A DNA stretch of 64,000 nucleotides, from contig DASPKM010000010.1 in NCBI GenBank assembly GCA_035628135.1, forward strand, positions 124,001 to 188,000, in the 5' to 3' direction. The notes below the pieces were generated by a model that saw only the letters and a list, made by a program, of their open reading frames with translations, did not search any database and was not told the origin of the DNA. The translations under genes and the position numbers were made by a program. Positions within the stretch are counted from its first letter, which is position 1. Every line of letters begins with the position of its first letter. Source of the DNA: DASPKM01 sp035628135 (GTDB lineage: Bacteria; Bacteroidota; Bacteroidia; Chitinophagales; Chitinophagaceae). This document shows, piece after piece, positions 50,836 to 60,504 of the stretch.

Positions 50836-52911
50836 TTATGCATGGAGTGTTTTTTTATTTCTTTCATTCAATATGGCTTCCTTCAGCATGGTCGTTCCGG
50901 GCGGCTTGGTGGGCACGGTGTCTTTTTTGGGAGCTGATGAACCTTTGCGCAGGTACTTCATGTAATTGGTGCTGTCCTTTGTAAGATTAGCCCAGTAAGC
51001 GGCGCGCGCAGAGTCGGCCTTATATTGTTCCCTTTCCAGCCACGCGGGCATGAGGTTGGCGGCCGCTATTCGTTCCACTTCCTTCACGCGTTCGGCGCGG
51101 AGGGTATCGTTCAGGTACTTTTCCATCATCAGCGAAGCGATGGGCGCGGCCCAGGTGGACCCGAAGCCCGCATTCTCCACTATCACGGCTATCGCGATCT
51201 TAGGATTTTCGCGCGGTGCAAAGCATACGAACACAGAGTTGTCTTTTAACTGTACGCGCCTGCCATCCAGTATCCTGAAGTTTTCGGCCGTACCTGTTTT
51301 TGCGCAGATGCTGATGCCTGGGATTTTCGCCGCCATGGCGGTGCCGCGCTCCACCACGTCCTGCATGCCGCCGATCACCGCTTCGTAAGCAGTGTCGGGA
51401 ATGCGGGTGAGCACTTCGTGCCTGCGGCGGAATTTATTCAGCAAGGTATCTTCTTCTGTTTCGCTATCGAACTTCTGCACAAAATGGGGTGTATAATAAT
51501 AGCCTTTGTTGGCTACGATGCACATAGCGTTGGCCAGTTGTATGGGGGTTGACAGCATCATGTCCTGTCCTATGCCAAGCGTAAGGTTGGTGCAGGAGTT
51601 CCATGCGCCGCGGTACACGCGGTTATAGACAGCAGTATCCGGAATATTACCCCGGTCTTCGCTGGGGAGGTCAACGCCGAGGCGGTCGCCCAAACCGAAA
51701 TTGTTCGCATATTCCTTCCAGTGAGCATATCCCTTTTTTACCCCTTTAAACTGCGGATTGTCCACCGTAAGGCGGTACACGTGCGCGTAGTAAGAGTTAC
51801 ACGAGTTTGCAATGGATAGCCGCAGGTTGGCCGCGTGGCCAACGTTATTGTGCGTGCAGGCGGGCTTTCCATGTCCGCAGGCATAATATCGTCCCGTGCA
51901 TGGATAACCGAAAGATGGATCGATGATGCCATCGTTCAGCGCGATCAATGCGCCCAATGGCTTATAAGCTGAGCCGGGAGGATACAATCCTTTGATAGCA
52001 CGGTTCAGCAACGGGCCGGATACATCCAGCACCATGCGCTGGTAGTTCTTTTGCTTTTCAGGACCGGTAAGATCATTGGGGTTGAAATTAGGTCCTGAGC
52101 ACATGGCGATGATACCGCCGGTCTTAGGTTCCAGCGCAACCACTGCTCCCACCTTGTTGGTCATAAGCTTTTCCGCAAGCTGCTGCAACTCGATATCGAT
52201 ATAAGTTCTAAGGTTTCTCCCGGCAACGGCGGCGGTATCGTACCGGCCGTTCTCATACCTTCCTACCAGGCGGTTCCTGTTGTCGCGGATCATATATTGC
52301 ACGCCGCGGCGGCCCATCAGCACGGATTCGTAGTATTGTTCCAATCCGCTGCGCCCTACGTAGTCACCCAGTTGGTAATAATAATTGGAGCGTCTGAGAA
52401 TGGCCGAGTCTACTTCGCCCACGTAGCCCATGATGTGCGCTGCTGCGTTGTAAGGGTACACCCGCACGGGCCTGTCCTGCAGGTAAAAGCCTTTATACTT
52501 CCACAGGTTTTCTTCAAGCCGTGCATGCAGCACGGGCGGCAGCAGGTCCTCGAAGATGGAGGGCCTTACCCTGGTGTTTTTAATGATGGCGGTAATGATG
52601 CGGTCGCGGAATTCGGCGGTATCTATCTCCATCATTCTACAAAACTCCAGCGTATCGAGGTTTCTCAGTTCCGCGGGTATCACCATCAGGTCGTACAGCA
52701 CGGTGTTGTCCAGAATCGCCTTGCCGTTACGGTCGTAGATGATGCCACGGGTGGGATAGATCCTTTTGGGGAACAAAGCGTTCTCCATGGCAAGCTGCTG
52801 GTATTTGCCGGACAGCACCTGCAGGTTGAACAGCTGCAAGGCTATCACCACAAACATCACAATAAAGATCAATCGTATGATCGTGCTCCTGCTCTGATTA
52901 AACACCGGCAT
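50836..52911 (-). CDS. mrdA: Penicillin-binding protein 2, peptidoglycan transpeptidase
   Basis: The 691-residue protein has one N-terminal membrane helix (LIFIVMFVVIALQLFNLQV), a dimerisation/pedestal domain, and the transpeptidase domain with S314-x-x-K317 (GSAYK), S369-x-N371 (SCN) and K537-T-G (AKTGTAE). The C-terminal 70-residue tail is charged and ends with TMLKEAILNERNKKTLHA. It cross-links new glycan made by RodA. The gene is in the order mreB-mreC-mreD-mrdA-rodA. Confidence 0.96.
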   Translation of the reverse strand: MPVFNQSRSTIIRLIFIVMFVVIALQLFNLQVLSGKYQQLAMENALFPKRIYPTRGIIYDRNGKAILDNTVLYDLMVIPAELRNLDTLEFCRMMEIDTAEFRDRIITAIIKNTRVRPSIFEDLLPPVLHARLEENLWKYKGFYLQDRPVRVYPYNAAAHIMGYVGEVDSAILRRSNYYYQLGDYVGRSGLEQYYESVLMGRRGVQYMIRDNRNRLVGRYENGRYDTAAVAGRNLRTYIDIELQQLAEKLMTNKVGAVVALEPKTGGIIAMCSGPNFNPNDLTGPEKQKNYQRMVLDVSGPLLNRAIKGLYPPGSAYKPLGALIALNDGIIDPSFGYPCTGRYYACGHGKPACTHNNVGHAANLRLSIANSCNSYYAHVYRLTVDNPQFKGVKKGYAHWKEYANNFGLGDRLGVDLPSEDRGNIPDTAVYNRVYRGAWNSCTNLTLGIGQDMMLSTPIQLANAMCIVANKGYYYTPHFVQKFDSETEEDTLLNKFRRRHEVLTRIPDTAYEAVIGGMQDVVERGTAMAAKIPGISICAKTGTAENFRILDGRRVQLKDNSVFVCFAPRENPKIAIAVIVENAGFGSTWAAPIASLMMEKYLNDTLRAERVKEVERIAAANLMPAWLEREQYKADSARAAYWANLTKDSTNYMKYLRKGSSAPKKDTVPTKPPGTTMLKEAILNERNKKTLHA

Positions 52912-53001
52912 AAGTCAGGGAATTACAAATAGAAGAAACGTTCAGTTGTTACTGGTTAGTGCTGGTATGAATGCAAATTTAATGTTTTATTATCTTCAAC
53001 C

Positions 53002-53535
53002 TCAGGCTGTATTGGTCCTGAACCTTTCTTTTCTTACGAACAACATTTCAGCAAGCAGTATCAGCAACAGGCTGATGCCGGTAGTGGCCAGCACCTTCAT
53101 TATAAAATACCAGATGGAACGGATTTGTATCCATTCCAGCAATACCAGATAGCTATGGTGCAACAAGGTCAATATGAGCACCAGGGTAAAATAAGGCGCC
53201 CATCCCATGCTGCGAATGGAGGGTGAAGCATAATTCTGCTCAGCGCCCTGCTGCGGGATCAGCAGGTTTACCAGGAAGGGCCTTACATACGCGATCAAGG
53301 TGCAGGCCGCCGCGTGCAGACCGGGAGTATTGAGAAAATAATCCATTGACAGCCCGAACAGGAAGCCCACGAGTGTAAGCCATCCGCGCCTGGTATTGAA
53401 GGGAAGCCAGATGATGAACAGGTAATACAAGTAAGGCGTAATGAACTTATGCAGGAAGGGCACTCTTTGCAATACCAATGCCTGCAGCAACAGGAAAAAG
53501 ATGAAACGGAACGTATGTTTTACCAGGTCGCTCAT
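53002..53535 (-). CDS. mreD: Rod-shape determining protein MreD
   Basis: The 177-residue protein has about five membrane segments, e.g. FRFIFFLLLQALVLQRVPFL and LVGFLFGLSMDYFLNTPGLH, the latter being the most conserved MreD region (the G-x-x-x-D-x-x). The end carries basic residues (RKERFRT). It joins MreC and the elongasome in the inner membrane. The start overlaps the mreC stop by four bases (ATGA). Confidence 0.93.
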   Translation of the reverse strand: MSDLVKHTFRFIFFLLLQALVLQRVPFLHKFITPYLYYLFIIWLPFNTRRGWLTLVGFLFGLSMDYFLNTPGLHAAACTLIAYVRPFLVNLLIPQQGAEQNYASPSIRSMGWAPYFTLVLILTLLHHSYLVLLEWIQIRSIWYFIMKVLATTGISLLLILLAEMLFVRKERFRTNTA

Positions 53536-54380
53536 TGAATTTTTCTCGTAGCCTCCTCCAACTGTTTTTGTTCTTCCTTTTGCAGGTTCTCCACCACGTA
53601 CACGTAATGAAGGCTGAAGAAATTAGTCGCGGGTTTCAGCCTGAGTGTATAAAAGTTACTGCTGGGGTCTTTGATAATGCTTTCCACGGTGCCTACCACT
53701 ATGCCGCGCGGGTAGCGGTCGGAATAACTGGTTACCACGCTGTCGCCCTTGGTAATGGCGGCGCTGGTAGGAATGTCTATCAGCGTTAAATATAAGGGCG
53801 AATTGCCGTCCCACTGCACGGTGCCGGTTTCGCCTGATTTTTTCAACGAGGCGCGCATCCTGCTTTGGCGGTGCAACAGGCTCATCACTGTGGCGTAGTT
53901 GTCGCTTACATTTACCACCGCGCCCACAACGCCGCTGGAACTGATGACGCCCATGTCCTCGCGTACGCCCTGATTCCTGCCACGGTGAATGGTGATATAA
54001 TTGTTTTGGGTGCCGGTGGAATTGTTCGACACCCGCGCTTCCCGTATAACGTATTTGCGGTAATTGCCTAGTGTATCGTAAGGAATGGAATCGGTAATAA
54101 TCCTCGAAGTGGTGTCGGGCCCTTCGAAATTGGAAGCGAGCATATTCCTGAGCCGCGCATTTTCCTTTACCAGGGAGTCGTTGGTCGTTTTCAGGTTGAA
54201 ATAGTATTCAATGTTATTGGCCCTGTCATAGATGCCGCCCGTTAGTTCCTTTGCAATGCCCGCAAAAGCGGCTTCGTGAAATTTATTATACCTGAACAGC
54301 ATGGAAAGGGCTATTATCTGTAACACCAGGAAGAACAGGAAATTGAGATACCGTCTGATGAAGAGAATGATGTTACGCAT
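53532..54380 (-). CDS. mreC: Rod-shape determining protein MreC
   Basis: The 282-residue protein has one N-terminal membrane helix (YLNFLFFLVLQIIALSMLF), a coiled coil (LKTTNDSLVKENARLRNML), then a periplasmic beta domain with GVISSSGVVGAVVNVSDNYA and the end of the core at DSVVTSYSDRYPRGIVVGTV. It bridges MreB and PBP2. The start is 38 bases after the mreB stop on the same strand. Confidence 0.96.
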   Translation of the reverse strand: MRNIILFIRRYLNFLFFLVLQIIALSMLFRYNKFHEAAFAGIAKELTGGIYDRANNIEYYFNLKTTNDSLVKENARLRNMLASNFEGPDTTSRIITDSIPYDTLGNYRKYVIREARVSNNSTGTQNNYITIHRGRNQGVREDMGVISSSGVVGAVVNVSDNYATVMSLLHRQSRMRASLKKSGETGTVQWDGNSPLYLTLIDIPTSAAITKGDSVVTSYSDRYPRGIVVGTVESIIKDPSSNFYTLRLKPATNFFSLHYVYVVENLQKEEQKQLEEATRKIQ

Positions 54381-54418
54381 TGGTTGCCTTCTCCCTTACC
54401 TTGTGCCTTGTTAAAATT

Positions 54419-55444
54419 TTATCTCATTACAAAGGGATACCGGTCGTAGTTCTTCAGTGCCAGTCCTGTGCCGCGCACTACGCTTTTCAGCGGATCGTCG
54501 GCCACATGCACGGGAAGTTTGATCTTTTGGCTAAGCCTTTTGTCGAGGCCCCTCAGCAATGCGCCGCCACCGGTCAGGTACAGCCCGCGGCGGTAAATGT
54601 CGGCGGCCAGTTCTGGGGGCGTGCTTTCCAATGCTTTCAGGATGGCCTCTTCAATTTTGAATATGCTTTTATCTAAGGCTTCCGCAATTTCCTGGTAGCT
54701 TACCATGATCTGTTTAGGGATACCGGTTACCAGGTCGCGTCCATTCACTGGAATATCATCGGGTGGCGTATCCAGGTCTTTCATGGCTGCGCCGATGTTG
54801 ATCTTGATCTGTTCGGCCGTACGCTCGCCTATCAGCAGGCTATGGTAACGGCGAAGGGCTTCCATGATGTCGGCGGTAAATTCATCGCCCGCGATGCGTA
54901 TGCTCTGGTCGCACACTATGCCGGCCAGTGCAATCACGGTAATACCGGTAGTACCTCCGCCAATGTCTATGATCATGTTGCCCACCGGCTCTTCCACGTC
55001 GATGCCTATTCCAAGCGCCGCGGCCATGGGCTCATGCAACAGGTACACTTCTTTGGCGCCGGCCTGCTCCGCGCTGTCGCGCACCGCTCTTTTTTCCACT
55101 TCGGTAATACTGCTGGGAATGCAGATCATCATGCGCCAGCTGGGTGGGAACAATGGTTTTTTGGGATAGATCATCTTGATCAGCTCACGGATCATCAACT
55201 CCGCGGCGTTGAAGTCGGCAATAACACCATCTTTCAAGGGGCGAACCGTACGAATGCTCTCATGGGTTTTTTCATGCATCATCAATGCACGCTTTCCTAC
55301 CGCAATAACATTTTTAGGATTGTTTCTGTCCAGGGCTACAATACTCGGCTCATTTACTACGATCTCCTCGTTGTGTATGATGAGGGTATTGGCGGTTCCC
55401 AGGTCTATGGCAATATCCTGTGTAAACCAATTGAATAATCCCAT
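54419..55444 (-). CDS. mreB: Rod-shape determining protein MreB
   Basis: The 341-residue actin homologue forms the cytoskeletal guide for side-wall synthesis. The phosphate-binding loops are IDLGTANTLI and IIDIGGGTTGITVIAL, and the adenosine motif is LTGGGALLRGLDKRL. The N-terminus MGLFNWFTQDIAIDLG contains the short membrane-binding hydrophobic patch. It is first in the five-gene rod-shape operon, so the bacterium is probably rod-shaped, at least in part of its growth. Confidence 0.98.
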   Translation of the reverse strand: MGLFNWFTQDIAIDLGTANTLIIHNEEIVVNEPSIVALDRNNPKNVIAVGKRALMMHEKTHESIRTVRPLKDGVIADFNAAELMIRELIKMIYPKKPLFPPSWRMMICIPSSITEVEKRAVRDSAEQAGAKEVYLLHEPMAAALGIGIDVEEPVGNMIIDIGGGTTGITVIALAGIVCDQSIRIAGDEFTADIMEALRRYHSLLIGERTAEQIKINIGAAMKDLDTPPDDIPVNGRDLVTGIPKQIMVSYQEIAEALDKSIFKIEEAILKALESTPPELAADIYRRGLYLTGGGALLRGLDKRLSQKIKLPVHVADDPLKSVVRGTGLALKNYDRYPFVMR

Positions 55445-55639
55445 GAGTCGGTATTAGATTTTTAATGCATGCAAAGTTGATGTAAATAAACGGAATTAAC
55501 AAAGCCAAACCCTTGCCAGATAAGTATTTTTTCAACAGTTGTTAATTGCTCGTGAATGCTTCTCCCAGCGGCTATTCGACCTTGTTCACAACAACGCCCA
55601 TTTTCGACTTATCGTATCTCATTTCATACATTTACTTGC

Positions 55640-56797
55640 ATGAGCATTATCAGCCGCACGGTTTGGATACTCGCCATCGTTAGCCTGTTTGCCGACATCG
55701 CCAGCGAAATGCTGTATCCGGTGATACCGGTTTACCTGGAACAAGCAGGATTTTCGGTGTTGCTCATTGGCATACTGGAAGGCTTTGCAGAATTTACGGT
55801 TGGCCTAAGCAAGGGCTACTTCGGCCAGTTGTCTGATAAAAAAGGTGTGCGGCTTCCTTTTGTGCGCTTCGGCTATTTCCTGAGTGCCTGCTCCAAACCG
55901 ATGATGGGCATGCTCACCTGGCCAGTCTGGATCTTTGTTGCAAGAAGCACCGACCGGCTTGGGAAAGGCGTTCGCACCGCTGCGAGAGACGCAATGCTTT
56001 CCGCCGAAGCCACCAGGCAAACCAAGGCCAGGGTGTTTGGATTTCACCGCACCTGGGATACGGTAGGCGCTATTACGGGGCCATTGCTTGCATTATTGTA
56101 CCTGCATTTTTTTCCGCAACAATACCGTTCGCTTTTTTTTATTGCGTTTATACCCGGACTTGCATCGGTGGCCATTCTTTTTTTGTTGAAGGAAAAGCGC
56201 GTTGAGCCGGTTGGCGTTCAAAAGGGAAACTTCTTTTCATTCTTTGCTTACTGGAAGCTGGCATCGCCGCAATACCGGCAACTGGTAGTGGGATTGCTGT
56301 TGTTTGCATTGTTCAACAGTTCGGATGTATTCCTGTTGTTGCGCACAAAATCAATTACCGGCAGCGATGAGCTGACCATCATGGCTTATATATTTTACAA
56401 CATCGTATTTGCGCTTGCTTCTTATCCCATGGGTGTATTGGCAGACAGGATGGGAATGAAAAAAGTATTCATCGTGGGGCTGTTGTGTTTCAGCGTTACC
56501 TATGCGGGATTTGCAATAGCAACGGAAAGCTGGATGGTGTTCGCGCTGTTCTTTGTATATGGATTGTACGCTGCGGCCACGCAGGGTATTGCGAGGGCAT
56601 GGATCACCAACCTGGCGCACGACCATCTAACGGCAACGGCCATAGGTTTTTTTACTTCGTGCCAAAGCATCTGCACTTTGCTGGCCAGTATTATTGCAGG
56701 ACTTACATGGGCGCAATTTGGCCCGGTGTACGTGTTCGGCATTTCGGCGATAGCCGCTTTTGTAGTGCTGGTGTATTTCAGGCTGCGGTTACTTTAA
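55640..56797 (+). CDS. MFS transporter
   Basis: The 385-residue protein has about 11-12 membrane segments. The loop GYFGQLSDKKGVRLPFVRFG after the second segment is the MFS A-like motif, and RSTDRLGKGVRTAARDAMLS is a conserved loop seen in the class including tetracycline/sugar exporters of Bacteroidota. A repeat of the A-like motif is GVLADRMGMKKVF. ATG 55640 is chosen because it gives the usual N-terminus (MSIISRTVWILAIVSLFADI). The substrate is unknown. Its end overlaps the convergent gene by nine bases. Confidence 0.88.
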   Translation: MSIISRTVWILAIVSLFADIASEMLYPVIPVYLEQAGFSVLLIGILEGFAEFTVGLSKGYFGQLSDKKGVRLPFVRFGYFLSACSKPMMGMLTWPVWIFVARSTDRLGKGVRTAARDAMLSAEATRQTKARVFGFHRTWDTVGAITGPLLALLYLHFFPQQYRSLFFIAFIPGLASVAILFLLKEKRVEPVGVQKGNFFSFFAYWKLASPQYRQLVVGLLLFALFNSSDVFLLLRTKSITGSDELTIMAYIFYNIVFALASYPMGVLADRMGMKKVFIVGLLCFSVTYAGFAIATESWMVFALFFVYGLYAAATQGIARAWITNLAHDHLTATAIGFFTSCQSICTLLASIIAGLTWAQFGPVYVFGISAIAAFVVLVYFRLRLL

Positions 56798-57448
56798 CCG
56801 CTCATCCAGGGCCATGATGATCTTTTTGATGTCTTTTTCGTTGTAGCGGGCCACGCTGGTCTTATATCCCAGCGTTTCGTTGTTGCGGAGCTGGTTTACA
56901 TAAATCAGCAATTGATCGCGGTAGATGGCCAGTATCTGCCGTCTTTCGGCGCGCGCCAGGAATTCGTAAGTAGGCAAGCGGAAGTCAGGAGGATAAGAAT
57001 ATTTCAGGATCAGTTCCTGCATTCTTTCGTTATCATAAATGAAATAGCGTTGCTTTACGTCGAGGCGGTCGTACATGCTTAGCGATTTGCCTTTATACAA
57101 CAATCTTAGAAAAACAGAATCCCAGCGGGTGCTGTCTACGTTCGTGATGGTAAGGTCCCATTTGTCCAGGTAAGTCATGTCCATCTTCACATACCATTTC
57201 TGGTAAACGTCTTTTGAATTGGAAAGCCTGTATCCTTTTACCTGGTTCAACGGGTATGTTTTAGCTGGCGACGCGGCTTGTTCCACCACCGAAATATAGG
57301 CGCTGCCTTCCGAACGAGTTTTCAAATGAACGTTGCCGCTGAGCGTATCGCCACTGTGCGTGACTATGTAGCCGGTAGCCAGGTTCTGCGCCTGCATCGA
57401 AAGCGCTGCCAGGCAAAGCAGGATTCCAAATAGCAAGGATCTAATCAT
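56789..57448 (-). CDS. Hypothetical secreted protein
   Basis: The 219-residue precursor has a signal peptide (MIRSLLFGILLCLAALSMQA, then QN). The mature N-terminal part has beta-type sequence with GYIVTHSGDTLSGNVHLKTR, and the C-terminal half is helical (YEFLARAERRQILAIYRDQL). GDTLxGxV-type segments are common in secreted Bacteroidota proteins of unknown function. It has a matching promoter upstream and appears to be a single gene. Confidence 0.78.
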   Translation of the reverse strand: MIRSLLFGILLCLAALSMQAQNLATGYIVTHSGDTLSGNVHLKTRSEGSAYISVVEQAASPAKTYPLNQVKGYRLSNSKDVYQKWYVKMDMTYLDKWDLTITNVDSTRWDSVFLRLLYKGKSLSMYDRLDVKQRYFIYDNERMQELILKYSYPPDFRLPTYEFLARAERRQILAIYRDQLLIYVNQLRNNETLGYKTSVARYNEKDIKKIIMALDERLK

Positions 57449-57469
57449 ATTGCTGAATTAGGGAGAATA

Positions 57470-57501
57470 CAAATATAACCGTATGATTCAAATACGTGCA
57501 A
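57470..57501 (-). promoter_or_regulatory. Promoter of the hypothetical secreted protein gene
   Basis: On the minus strand, TTG (57501-57499), a 21-base spacer and TATATTTG (57477-57470) match the consensus; the ATG follows at 57448. Confidence 0.7.
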
Positions 57502-57523
57502 TCCCTCTATTGTGTTGCCTTGC

Positions 57524-58951
57524 TTAATTTCCCGAAGGGGTGCGAAGGTCGCCTGCGCGAACGCTCCATTCTGCAAGCTTTTCCCCTTTAATGCCCAAAA
57601 ATTCCACTTTCAGCACCCTTTCGCGGGGGCCGCCCGTAACAGATACACGGGTATAATTCTGCGCCTCAACCAGGGTGCCCGGTATACGGGCCGGGTTGGT
57701 TGCTTCCCTGTCGCGTACGCGGCCCACTCCGGAAGTAAGCGGGGAGGAGGTAACATCGTACAGGGTATACGTGCCATTGCGGTCATATTTCATCACTTCG
57801 CTGTGGTGGCGGTCTCCTGTAAAGAACAGCACGCCGTTTATTTTTTCCCTGACCAGGAAGCTCATCAGGTCGTTGAATTCAATGGGATAGTCCTGCAGGC
57901 AATCACTGGTGGAAATGGGATTCAATGCCTGGCTGCCGGTAACGATGATTTTGAAAGTAGCCAGGCTTCCTTTCAATGCGTTCTTCAGCCATTCCATCTG
58001 GGCAGCGCCCCACATCCGCTTGTCCGGATTGGCCGTGGTGGCTGCGGCGCGACCGGTATCGCGGGACGAAGAACTCACGGTAGAGGACATAAAATCGTTG
58101 GTGCGGAACCAGCGGTCGTCCATCAGAAAGAAGTCCACATCGCTGTAAGACAATTTTGTATAAATACCCTGGCCATTCTCGCCGAAGCTGGGATTGGGCC
58201 AGTAATTTTTAAAGATCTCCCGGGCGGCGTCCTTTAAAATGTAACTTTTGTCGGCATTGTTGGGGCCATAGTCGTGATCGTCCCAAATGGCATAGTGCGG
58301 CATAGCTTTCCACAGGTCTTGCAGCACGGCATGGGCGCGGTCGCGGCTGGCGCGGTAATTCAGTCCCCAGGCGCTGCCGAAATCTACTTCCCTATAGTAC
58401 CAGTTATCGCCCAGCCACAGGGTGAAGTTGGCCTTTTCTTTCGCCATGGTAGCGAATATGCTCGAATCGCCACCATAGGGCGTGGCTGGCGTGCGCGGGT
58501 TGATGATCTCCACGAAGTTGCGGTCTACCTTAGGCTCATTAAAGTAGGAGCAGCTGCCTGCAAGGAAAGTGAAGTCGGGAAAATTTTTGCGGTATTGCCA
58601 GAGGTCGGTGGTGGTAAACTGGCCTGATTTCTTAAACAATTGGTGGTTGGCGCGGGCCTCTATTTCATAAGTATACGTGGTGTTGAAGTCAAGGCCGGTC
58701 AGTTCAAAGGTGATGGGGTTGAATGATTCGCCCAGCTTGCCTCTATAGGTGAGGGTTTTGCCTGCGGTGGTGTTGGCCTTGCGGTAGGTGATGGTCACCT
58801 TATCGGTTTCGCTGCTTACCTCGCACCATATGCGGGCGGTCCTTAGCTCAACGGTGCCCTGCATTGGGCCAGATATAAAGGCTGTCCTGGTTTGGGCCAG
58901 CGCTAGCAAGGTATTTACCAGCAAGAATAGAACGAGGGCGGCTCTTTTCAT
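57524..58951 (-). CDS. PhoD-type alkaline phosphatase with N-terminal FnIII-like domain
   Basis: The 475-residue precursor has a signal peptide (MKRAALVLFLLVNTLLALAQ). Residues about 25-125 form a PhoD N-terminal Ig/FnIII-like domain (ISGPMQGTVELRTARIWCEV). The catalytic domain has FLAGSCSYF, LWLGDNWYYR, AIWDDHDYGPN, FLMDDRWFR and LFFTGDRHHSEV. It differs in domain layout from the shorter PhoD-like enzyme at 29894, so the two are not recent duplicates. It is likely a periplasmic or outer-membrane phosphatase. The ATG at 58951 gives the best signal peptide. Confidence 0.92.
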   Translation of the reverse strand: MKRAALVLFLLVNTLLALAQTRTAFISGPMQGTVELRTARIWCEVSSETDKVTITYRKANTTAGKTLTYRGKLGESFNPITFELTGLDFNTTYTYEIEARANHQLFKKSGQFTTTDLWQYRKNFPDFTFLAGSCSYFNEPKVDRNFVEIINPRTPATPYGGDSSIFATMAKEKANFTLWLGDNWYYREVDFGSAWGLNYRASRDRAHAVLQDLWKAMPHYAIWDDHDYGPNNADKSYILKDAAREIFKNYWPNPSFGENGQGIYTKLSYSDVDFFLMDDRWFRTNDFMSSTVSSSSRDTGRAAATTANPDKRMWGAAQMEWLKNALKGSLATFKIIVTGSQALNPISTSDCLQDYPIEFNDLMSFLVREKINGVLFFTGDRHHSEVMKYDRNGTYTLYDVTSSPLTSGVGRVRDREATNPARIPGTLVEAQNYTRVSVTGGPRERVLKVEFLGIKGEKLAEWSVRAGDLRTPSGN

Positions 58952-58996
58952 GTTTGCAGCAGTTTTTAGACGCTGCAAGGTAAAGAAAGAAGTTAT

Positions 58997-59022
58997 ATCC
59001 GGCTACCGTCCAGCAGCCGGAT
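58997..59022 (-). terminator. Hairpin after the small lipoprotein gene
   Basis: ATCCGGCT (58997-59004) pairs perfectly with AGCCGGAT (59015-59022). On the minus strand a T/C-rich stretch follows, so it probably ends the transcript of the 38-residue lipoprotein. Confidence 0.65.
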
Positions 59023-59055
59023 AATAAGGATGCAATAAATATTTAATAGGAACTA

Positions 59056-59172
59056 TTAGCGGATCATTCTGCCACATTTGGCTTTACCGTTGGCTGCTTC
59101 GTAAGTGGTAATGTAACGACTGCAGGAAGATAGAACTACTACCAATGCAACAAAGGCGATGACTTTTTTCAT
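59056..59172 (-). CDS. 38-residue lipoprotein
   Basis: The frame from ATG 59172 reads MKKVIAFVALVVVLSSC then SRYITTYEAANGKAKCGRMIR. It has a perfect lipobox (LSSC) and a mature peptide of only 22 residues with one more cysteine. Small lipopeptides with a Y-E-A-A-N-G-K-A core occur in related bacteria, to my recollection, but no function is known. The ATG at 59238 adds a second hydrophobic stretch and is less likely. A terminator-like hairpin follows. Confidence 0.75.
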   Translation of the reverse strand: MKKVIAFVALVVVLSSCSRYITTYEAANGKAKCGRMIR

Positions 59173-59355
59173 AAAGGCCGTGATGTTGATTAGGTAGAGT
59201 TTGTCGATAGTTAAATAGAGTGCCAATATAACAGGCAAATTCTATGCCTGCAAGCTTTTGGAAAGAAAGATTTTTACTATAGGAAATTTACGTATATGCA
59301 TAGGAGTTCGATGCCAGTATGTTATATAGATACACCCGACAGAAAATATCGAATG

Positions 59356-60504
59356 TTAACTGAGCATTTGCTGTATGCCAGCTTTCAGGAAAGGGCTGGT
59401 AGGAAGTGAAGCGATGATGGCCAGATCGGTTTTAAACGCGCTTTCGTTGTTCAGGAAACGCAGAACATCCGAGGGACGGTTCTTTTTGAACAACGCATCG
59501 AACACTTTTTTACCCGGCAGCTTCGCGGTGGCCAGCACGTTCAGCAACACACTGTCGTAATACCTGAAACGCTTACGATGCATGGCCTGCACAAAAGGTT
59601 TGCCGGTATGCATCAATGCACCGGCAATAGCCTTGCTGTGCTGTTGAATGAAATAGAAAGTGTAACCGCTGGACGGCTTTGTTTGTCCACCGGCCGAACC
59701 GATGTTCACCACGTTGCCTTTACCGGGGCTGAAAACGTGATTGGTCATGGGTATCACCCCGGATTCCTCTTCCATAATCGCATAGTCGCCGGGCACAAAA
59801 AGATTAATGTATTCCTGCAAGCCTTCGTCGTACTGGTAGGAGTCCAACAATTGCCGCGTGAACAGGGTGTATTCTACCATTGCTTTGTTTTCAGATACCG
59901 GCAATACATATGCGAAAGTAGTTCCGTGTTGTTGCGACACGCGAAAATCCATTAAGCAGGCCTGCGCCGGGTTGAAAACAGGTTCCTGTGTTTCTATCAT
60001 CCAGCCCTTAAAATGCTGTTGCAGGTAAAATTCTTTTTTTGCCAGTACAGGTTTCTCAAACAAAATGCTGTTGAAAATGTATTCGGCATCGTAATGCCTG
60101 CCCCCCGCTGTTACGGAGGTCTCATCATAATAAATATTGTCTACCGTTGCATGCAATATCTCAATATTGCTATGCTGGCGAATAATGCCGAGGCAGTAAT
60201 CATAAAAATCGATCCCCCTGATCATTTTGTATTGATAAGGCGATAGCTCGAGCAATCTGGAAAACCGGTCTGAATGATACCAGGCCTCGTTCCACCGTTT
60301 GTAAACAATGGATTCGAACAGGCTTGTTCCTGTTTCCCAAAAGCACCAGGTGCGGTCATTGGAATCTTTAGGCGACTTGTCGATGAGCAGGATCTTCTTG
60401 TCTGCAAATTTCCCCGAATCCAGCAGGTGCATCAAAAGGCTAAGCCCGGCGCAGCCTGCGCCGGTGAAGATGTAGTGGTATTTATTTGGCGAGCTTTTTA
60501 TCAC
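59356..60504 (-). CDS. crtY: Lycopene beta-cyclase
   Basis: The 382-residue flavoprotein closes the ends of lycopene to make beta-carotene. The N-terminal dinucleotide fold is YIFTGAGCAGLSLLMHLL, followed by the family motif SNDRTWCFWE and later IGSAGGQTKPSSGYTF. GTG 60504 is chosen as the start: it gives the usual length and N-terminus. This overlaps the crtZ stop by 23 bases; a longer frame to 60561 is open but overlaps crtZ further. It is last in the carotenoid operon. Confidence 0.9.
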   Translation of the reverse strand: MIKSSPNKYHYIFTGAGCAGLSLLMHLLDSGKFADKKILLIDKSPKDSNDRTWCFWETGTSLFESIVYKRWNEAWYHSDRFSRLLELSPYQYKMIRGIDFYDYCLGIIRQHSNIEILHATVDNIYYDETSVTAGGRHYDAEYIFNSILFEKPVLAKKEFYLQQHFKGWMIETQEPVFNPAQACLMDFRVSQQHGTTFAYVLPVSENKAMVEYTLFTRQLLDSYQYDEGLQEYINLFVPGDYAIMEEESGVIPMTNHVFSPGKGNVVNIGSAGGQTKPSSGYTFYFIQQHSKAIAGALMHTGKPFVQAMHRKRFRYYDSVLLNVLATAKLPGKKVFDALFKKNRPSDVLRFLNNESAFKTDLAIIASLPTSPFLKAGIQQMLS

